Part shown: positions 5,443-8,298 of the stretch, one piece after another
Layout of the letters: every line of letters starts with the position of its first letter
Position numbering within the stretch: position 1 is the first letter of the stretch
NCBI GenBank assembly: GCA_017467745.1
Contig: JAFUKV010000284.1
Location: 1 to 8,298, forward strand
Reading direction: 5' to 3'
From: Bacteroidaceae bacterium
GTDB taxonomy: Bacteria > Bacteroidota > Bacteroidia > Bacteroidales > CHK158-818
DNA: 8,298 bases
Notes under the pieces: model-generated
Told to the model about the DNA's origin: nothing
Databases searched by the model: none
The model's input: the letters and a program-made list of their open reading frames with translations, nothing else
Translations under genes and position numbers: made by a program

Positions 5443-6456
5443 TCAATCAATAAAATTGACTTCCGGATATATGCTTATTCCGAATGTTTCTTTTACAGAT
5501 GCTGTTATTTTATCCGCCAAAGAGAAAATATCTTGTGCTTTCGCATTGTTTCGATTTATCAGAACCAAACATTGCTTTTCATACACAGTAGCTCCGTTTT
5601 CCGATTTTCCTTTCCATCCGCATTTATCTATTAGCCAAGCTGCCGGAATTTTTACGTGTTCATCATCGACCAAATAGCAAGGTATATCCGGATAGTTCGT
5701 TTTCAATTTGTCATACAATTCCTTCTCGACGACCGGATTCATAAAAAAACTGCCGGCATTACCTACAAAGTCAGGATCCGGTAGTTTTTCGCTCCGTATT
5801 TTAATAACAGCCTCTCTTACATCTTTGGGAGACGGTCGGTCTACACCCATCAAAGCCTTCGATAAGTTGCCATATTCTAAATGTAATACCGGTTTTTTCT
5901 GCAAACGAAAATGTACAGCTGTAACTATAAAACGGCCTTTCATCTCTTTTTTAAATATACTCGACCTATATCCATACATACATTCTTCGTTCCGGAACGT
6001 CCGTATAGCCAAAGAATCTGTTTCTATACATTCTACTCGCTCTATTACATCCTTTACTTCTATCCCGTACGCTCCAATATTCTGTACGGCGCTGGCGCCT
6101 ACTTCTCCGGGAATATTAGATAGATTTTCCAATCCGCCCCATCCCATCTCTACTGAATAAGCGACCAAATCATCCCAGATAATTCCGGAACCGGCTCTTA
6201 CTACGACTTCTTCCTCTGTTTCTGCAACAACTCCTATTGTACGAATGGCAGAATGAAGTATTGTACCATTATAGTCTTTTATGAAAAGTAAATTACTGCC
6301 GCCGCCTATTTGCAAAAACTTATTTCCTTTTACCGGAGCAGATGACAAAATATCTTTTAATTCGTCAACAGAGTCATACTCTATAAAATAATCAGCCATC
6401 ACCGGAATATGGAAAGTATGATGATGCAATAATGAAAAATTCCGTTCTATAATCAT
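5443..6456 (-). CDS. murB: UDP-N-acetylenolpyruvoylglucosamine reductase
   Basis: MurB reduces UDP-GlcNAc-enolpyruvate to UDP-MurNAc with NADPH and FAD, the second committed step of peptidoglycan precursor synthesis in the cytosol. The 337 residues match the type I (E. coli-like) enzyme. The FAD-binding core shows LQIGGGSNLLF at 48-58, the glycine-rich ENLSNIPGEVGASAVQNIGA at 110-129 and YGYRSSIF at 161-168 (R164). The catalytic serine is S236 in NAGSFFMNP, and the C-terminal catalytic glutamate is E332 in YPEVNFI. The N-terminal motif usually reads HNTF; here it is HHTF at 12-15, a small departure. The gene starts 11 bp after the lipoprotein gene and ends 7 bp before the MBL-fold hydrolase, so it sits in the middle of a three-gene operon. 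Its presence gives the cluster a core, essential character. Confidence 0.97.
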   Translation of the reverse strand: MIIERNFSLLHHHTFHIPVMADYFIEYDSVDELKDILSSAPVKGNKFLQIGGGSNLLFIKDYNGTILHSAIRTIGVVAETEEEVVVRAGSGIIWDDLVAYSVEMGWGGLENLSNIPGEVGASAVQNIGAYGIEVKDVIERVECIETDSLAIRTFRNEECMYGYRSSIFKKEMKGRFIVTAVHFRLQKKPVLHLEYGNLSKALMGVDRPSPKDVREAVIKIRSEKLPDPDFVGNAGSFFMNPVVEKELYDKLKTNYPDIPCYLVDDEHVKIPAAWLIDKCGWKGKSENGATVYEKQCLVLINRNNAKAQDIFSLADKITASVKETFGISIYPEVNFID

Positions 6457-6467
6457 ATCAAATTACG

Positions 6468-7412
6468 CTAAATACGAAAATCTGTTAATAGGCCGTCCTC
6501 AAAATAAAGATACTCGTTCAGCCCATATATCCATTGTTCTCTTAATCCGTTATAGGTAGGAATACGCTTAACATCTTCGGGGACGCCTCGCGACAATCGG
6601 CACTCTTCCTTAGTCATACCTTTTTCCAGTTTACCTTCTGTAATTAGCCTCCACGCTTCATCTCCAATAGCCGGATATTGGAGGCGTGGATTCTCAAACG
6701 AAAACAATCTGTCAAAAATACGAGTCTCCCCTGTTTCAGAACGGGTTTTCAACGACAAGAAAATCATCGCTTCTTTTCCTTCACTATCCGTAAATATCAA
6801 CTTTACGGGTAATGTCATATTACCGATAACAATATCCTTTACCACAATCGGTATCAATTTCTTTCCGTCAATACGCTCGCCCGACAAAGCATACCAGTGA
6901 GGTGTACGTATATATAATTGCTTCCCTTTCAATAATTCGGCAAGTTTATTTATTTCGTCAAGAGAAATTAAATTAGGAATCATCGGGCGATAAGAGGTGT
7001 CGGATATCTCATCGAATGTCTTATCTGTATTAAATTTATACTTTTTACCGTCACACTCGAATATTAAAGATACATTCTTTTTACCGCTGAAAGTTGTATA
7101 TTCTCCAAAAGAATGAAATGTAAATATTTTCTGATGGAATGTCGAATCCGGAGTAATTCCATTTAAATCGACAGGTTTCAACAATATATTTGGTGTTTGC
7201 CCGTCATAAACAAATTTCTTTCCGTGTTGCCATTGATAACACCCGTCAAAAGCAATGTTTTCTGAAATAAATTGTTCTTCCGGCGTCTTAGGCACAACTA
7301 CCTCTCCTTTCTTGGTCTTTTTCCACTTTCCGGTAGCAGACAGGTCTGAAACCGGAGTGCAGGAACAAAATCCGATTGTCGAAAAAATCAAAATAACTAT
7401 GATACGATTCAT
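6468..7412 (-). CDS. predicted lipoprotein with a BamE/SmpA-like C-terminus
   Basis: The 314-residue protein begins with a short signal peptide (residues 1-17) and a lipobox FCSC, with C18 as the likely lipidated cysteine. It should therefore be anchored in the inner or outer membrane facing the periplasm. I do not recognise the main body (about 45-250) as a named family; it looks beta-rich. The last ~55 residues (LEKGMTKEECRLSRGVPEDV, then QWIYG and YLYFEDGLLT) resemble the SmpA/OmlA/BamE repeat, in which a G-M-T-xEE helix is followed by W-x-Y and a strand ending in F-x-D/N-G. AGGA (7420-7423) lies 7 bp before the ATG and a TAnnTTTG promoter 37 bp before it, so this is the first gene of the murB operon. 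A role in envelope assembly is plausible from the context, but it is inference. Confidence 0.85.
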   Translation of the reverse strand: MNRIIVILIFSTIGFCSCTPVSDLSATGKWKKTKKGEVVVPKTPEEQFISENIAFDGCYQWQHGKKFVYDGQTPNILLKPVDLNGITPDSTFHQKIFTFHSFGEYTTFSGKKNVSLIFECDGKKYKFNTDKTFDEISDTSYRPMIPNLISLDEINKLAELLKGKQLYIRTPHWYALSGERIDGKKLIPIVVKDIVIGNMTLPVKLIFTDSEGKEAMIFLSLKTRSETGETRIFDRLFSFENPRLQYPAIGDEAWRLITEGKLEKGMTKEECRLSRGVPEDVKRIPTYNGLREQWIYGLNEYLYFEDGLLTDFRI

Positions 7413-7448
7413 TGAATTATCCTACTTCTTATTTTTCTGTTTTGTTGT

Positions 7449-7456
7449 CAAATATA
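7449..7456 (-). promoter_or_regulatory. Bacteroidetes -7 box of the lipoprotein-murB-MBL operon
   Basis: On the minus strand TATATTTG matches TAnnTTTG exactly and ends 36 bp before the lipoprotein ATG. A weak -33 candidate (TTTA, 7475-7478) is 18 bp upstream. No other -7 box is seen before murB or the MBL gene, so this is likely the operon promoter. Confidence 0.6.
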
Positions 7457-7569
7457 CACAGAATACCGCTATTGTAAATGCTAATATAAAAAGATTTTCT
7501 TTTAATAGCCCATTTTAACAGGAACACAAATTCTTCCAGAATAATAATCTGTATATCTTTTTTATTTTA

Positions 7570-7577
7570 TACATTTG
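7570..7577 (+). promoter_or_regulatory. Bacteroidetes -7 box upstream of the leader ORF and bioB
   Basis: TACATTTG matches TAnnTTTG and lies 22 bp before the ATG at 7600. No strong -33 TTTG is seen; TCTG at 7548-7551 is the nearest candidate. The box overlaps an 11-bp palindrome, ATTTG-T-CAAAT (7573-7583), that could be an operator. It is the only plus-strand TAnnTTTG promoter I find upstream of bioB. Confidence 0.5.
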
Positions 7578-7624
7578 TCAAATTGTTAATTGAAAAAATA
7601 TGTCATCACACAATATTTGTCAAA
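7573..7624 (+). repeat. two ATTTGTCAAA direct repeats, candidate operator
   Basis: ATTTGTCAAA occurs at 7573-7582 and again at 7615-7624, exactly 42 bp apart (about four helical turns). Each is followed by xTGT. Each copy contains the palindromic core TTTG-T-CAAA. The first overlaps the -7 box and the second lies inside the first codons of the small ORF. A related TTGTCAAA is at the divergent lipoprotein promoter (7445-7452). They could be binding sites of a repressor, but AT-rich sequence makes chance matches possible. Confidence 0.35.
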
Positions 7625-7920
7625 CTGTCTTACATTTTCATAGATGGAGCCGGAAGCGTTACGCCGCTTTTTGCAGTATAGGCCGTTGTGTCAATATCGG
7701 TACATTAAACTACAAAATAGCAGACTGTTCTTTAAAAAAACAGAATAAAAACTTTTGCCATTCGAAAAATTCTTCGAATACGATTATCTACGCATTCGAT
7801 TCTGATTTTTCTTCCCTTATAGAGGAAACAGAACAAAAAACTCAATTTATCCTCGTTTCTAAAAAAACGAGACTTGACGATAATATTCAAAATATTCACA
7901 TAAGAAAACGGATAAAATAA
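7600..7920 (+). CDS. small Cys/Lys-rich ORF upstream of bioB, possible leader protein
   Basis: A 106-codon frame I cannot assign to a named family. Residues 11-47 (LHFHRWSRKRYAAFCSIGRC, then VNIGTLNYKI and ADCSLKK) look constrained. From memory, similar W-S-R-K-x-Y-A-x-F-x-S-I/L-G-x-x-V-x-I-G openings occur at the N-termini of some Bacteroidales TonB-dependent receptors and small orphan proteins; this is not verified. There are five cysteines (7, 25, 30, 43, 53). The second half is Lys-, Gln- and Asn-rich and low in complexity. There is no membrane segment or standard signal peptide. Support for expression is a TAnnTTTG box 22 bp before the ATG and a stop codon placed inside a strong hairpin. 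It could be a real small protein, a leader peptide that controls bioB, or the remnant of a longer gene. Several small hairpins lie within the frame, so an RNA-level role is also possible. Confidence 0.5.
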   Translation: MSSHNICQTVLHFHRWSRKRYAAFCSIGRCVNIGTLNYKIADCSLKKQNKNFCHSKNSSNTIIYAFDSDFSSLIEETEQKTQFILVSKKTRLDDNIQNIHIRKRIK

Positions 7921-7949
7921 GGTGTATCTCTTATTTTATCCGTTTTCTT
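7902..7949 (+). terminator. 20-bp perfect stem-loop between the small ORF and bioB, terminator or attenuator
   Basis: Arms 7902-7921 and 7930-7949 are perfectly complementary around an 8-base loop. The stem contains AAAACGGATAAAATAAG, and the right arm runs into CTTTT then AATAC, a short U-run typical of intrinsic termination. The stop codon of the small ORF (7918-7920) is within the left arm. bioB begins 15 bp after the hairpin. With no promoter visible between them, the hairpin is placed to control read-through into bioB. A plain terminator followed by an unrecognised bioB promoter is the alternative. Confidence 0.8.
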
Positions 7950-7964
7950 TTAATACACATTAAT

Positions 7965-8298
7965 ATGATTGACCTTTTAAAAGACAAAGTTCTATCAGGA
8001 AACCCTATTACGATAGATGAAGCCGTACTTCTATCGAATGTACCGGAAAAAGAAAAACTGTACGAGGCCGCGCATCAAATAACCCGACAACACTGCGGAA
8101 ATTATTTCGATTCTTGTTCTATTATCAACGCAAAATCGGGAAAATGTTCCGAAAATTGCAAATGGTGCGCTCAGTCCGGACATTACCGCACGCACATCAA
8201 CACATACGACTTGATAGAAGAAAGTACATGTATAGACATCGCGAAAAAAAACGAACACATCGGAATACGCCGCATCGCATTGGTTACAAGCGGGAAAA
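7965..8298 (+). CDS. bioB: biotin synthase, N-terminal part (cut by window edge)
   Basis: BioB is the radical-SAM enzyme that inserts sulfur into dethiobiotin to give biotin, in the cytosol. I translated the 111 complete codons visible. It opens with MIDLLKDKVLSGNPITIDEA, a usual BioB start. The radical-SAM cluster motif CSENCKWCAQSGHY is at 61-74, with cluster cysteines C61, C65 and C68 (CxxxCxxC). The substrate-pocket IRRIALVTSGK segment lies at the right edge. The ATG at 7965 is the first in frame; I see no clear Shine-Dalgarno sequence in the 15 bases after the preceding hairpin. Identity is secure. Other bio genes may lie downstream, outside the window. Confidence 0.96.
   Translation, partial: MIDLLKDKVLSGNPITIDEAVLLSNVPEKEKLYEAAHQITRQHCGNYFDSCSIINAKSGKCSENCKWCAQSGHYRTHINTYDLIEESTCIDIAKKNEHIGIRRIALVTSGK

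Noticed and set aside
5708..6160. 150-codon plus-strand open frame opposite murB (also 5456-5677 and 5911-6123)
   Set aside because: These are antisense shadows of murB, whose FAD and catalytic motifs are complete; the frames have no start signals or family features.
7255..7518. 87-codon plus-strand frame crossing the lipoprotein start
   Set aside because: It overlaps the signal peptide and promoter of the lipoprotein gene on the other strand and has no start signal.
7573..7624. BirA-type biotin operator
   Set aside because: The repeats lack the TTGTAAAC...GTTTACAA inverted arrangement with a 14-16 bp spacer; they are direct repeats with different half-sites.
8031..8258. 75-codon minus-strand frame opposite bioB
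   Set aside because: bioB on the plus strand has the radical-SAM motif in this stretch; the opposite frame is a shadow.
1..8298. CRISPR array, IS element, tRNA or rRNA
   Set aside because: No regularly spaced repeats, transposase motifs, terminal inverted repeats around a gene or RNA-gene signatures were found on reading the window.

Overview
This is an AT-rich window from a Bacteroidota chromosome, most likely order Bacteroidales. Three observations support this. Promoters match the Bacteroidetes -7 box TAnnTTTG and are mostly not of the E. coli type. Ribosome-binding sites are mostly weak. The gene content fits too: menA, ribE with a nitroreductase, type I murB, a double-CDGSH protein and bioB. 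No IS element, CRISPR array, tRNA or rRNA was seen. The genes are mostly housekeeping, with two places that stand out.

Left region (1-2040, minus strand): a gene for an ABC/SMC-type ATPase fused to a DUF4435 (TOPRIM-like) domain lies 12 bp upstream of the 5' part of menA, which runs off the left edge. The fused architecture is that of single-gene PARIS (AriA-AriB) anti-phage proteins, so it is the best candidate for an accessory or defence function. Its tight coupling to a menaquinone gene is odd for a defence gene.

Centre (2040-4660): riboflavin synthase and an FMN-type nitroreductase form a plus-strand pair. They end at a perfect 19-bp inverted repeat that should terminate transcription in both directions. 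It faces a small acidic protein of unknown function on the minus strand. Upstream of that, also on the minus strand, is a protein with two CDGSH iron-sulfur motifs.

Right-centre (4674-7456, minus strand): one promoter appears to drive a lipoprotein, murB and a PhnP-like metallo-beta-lactamase-fold hydrolase. The gaps are only 11 and 7 bp, and transcription may continue into the CDGSH gene.

Right edge (7570-8298, plus strand): a TAnnTTTG promoter leads into a 106-codon, Cys- and Lys-rich small ORF. The ORF ends inside a perfect 20-bp hairpin, and bioB starts 15 bp after the hairpin. No promoter is visible between hairpin and bioB, so expression of biotin synthase may depend on read-through of a leader-ORF/terminator (attenuation-like) module. 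This is the most interesting regulatory arrangement in the window. bioB is cut by the right edge.
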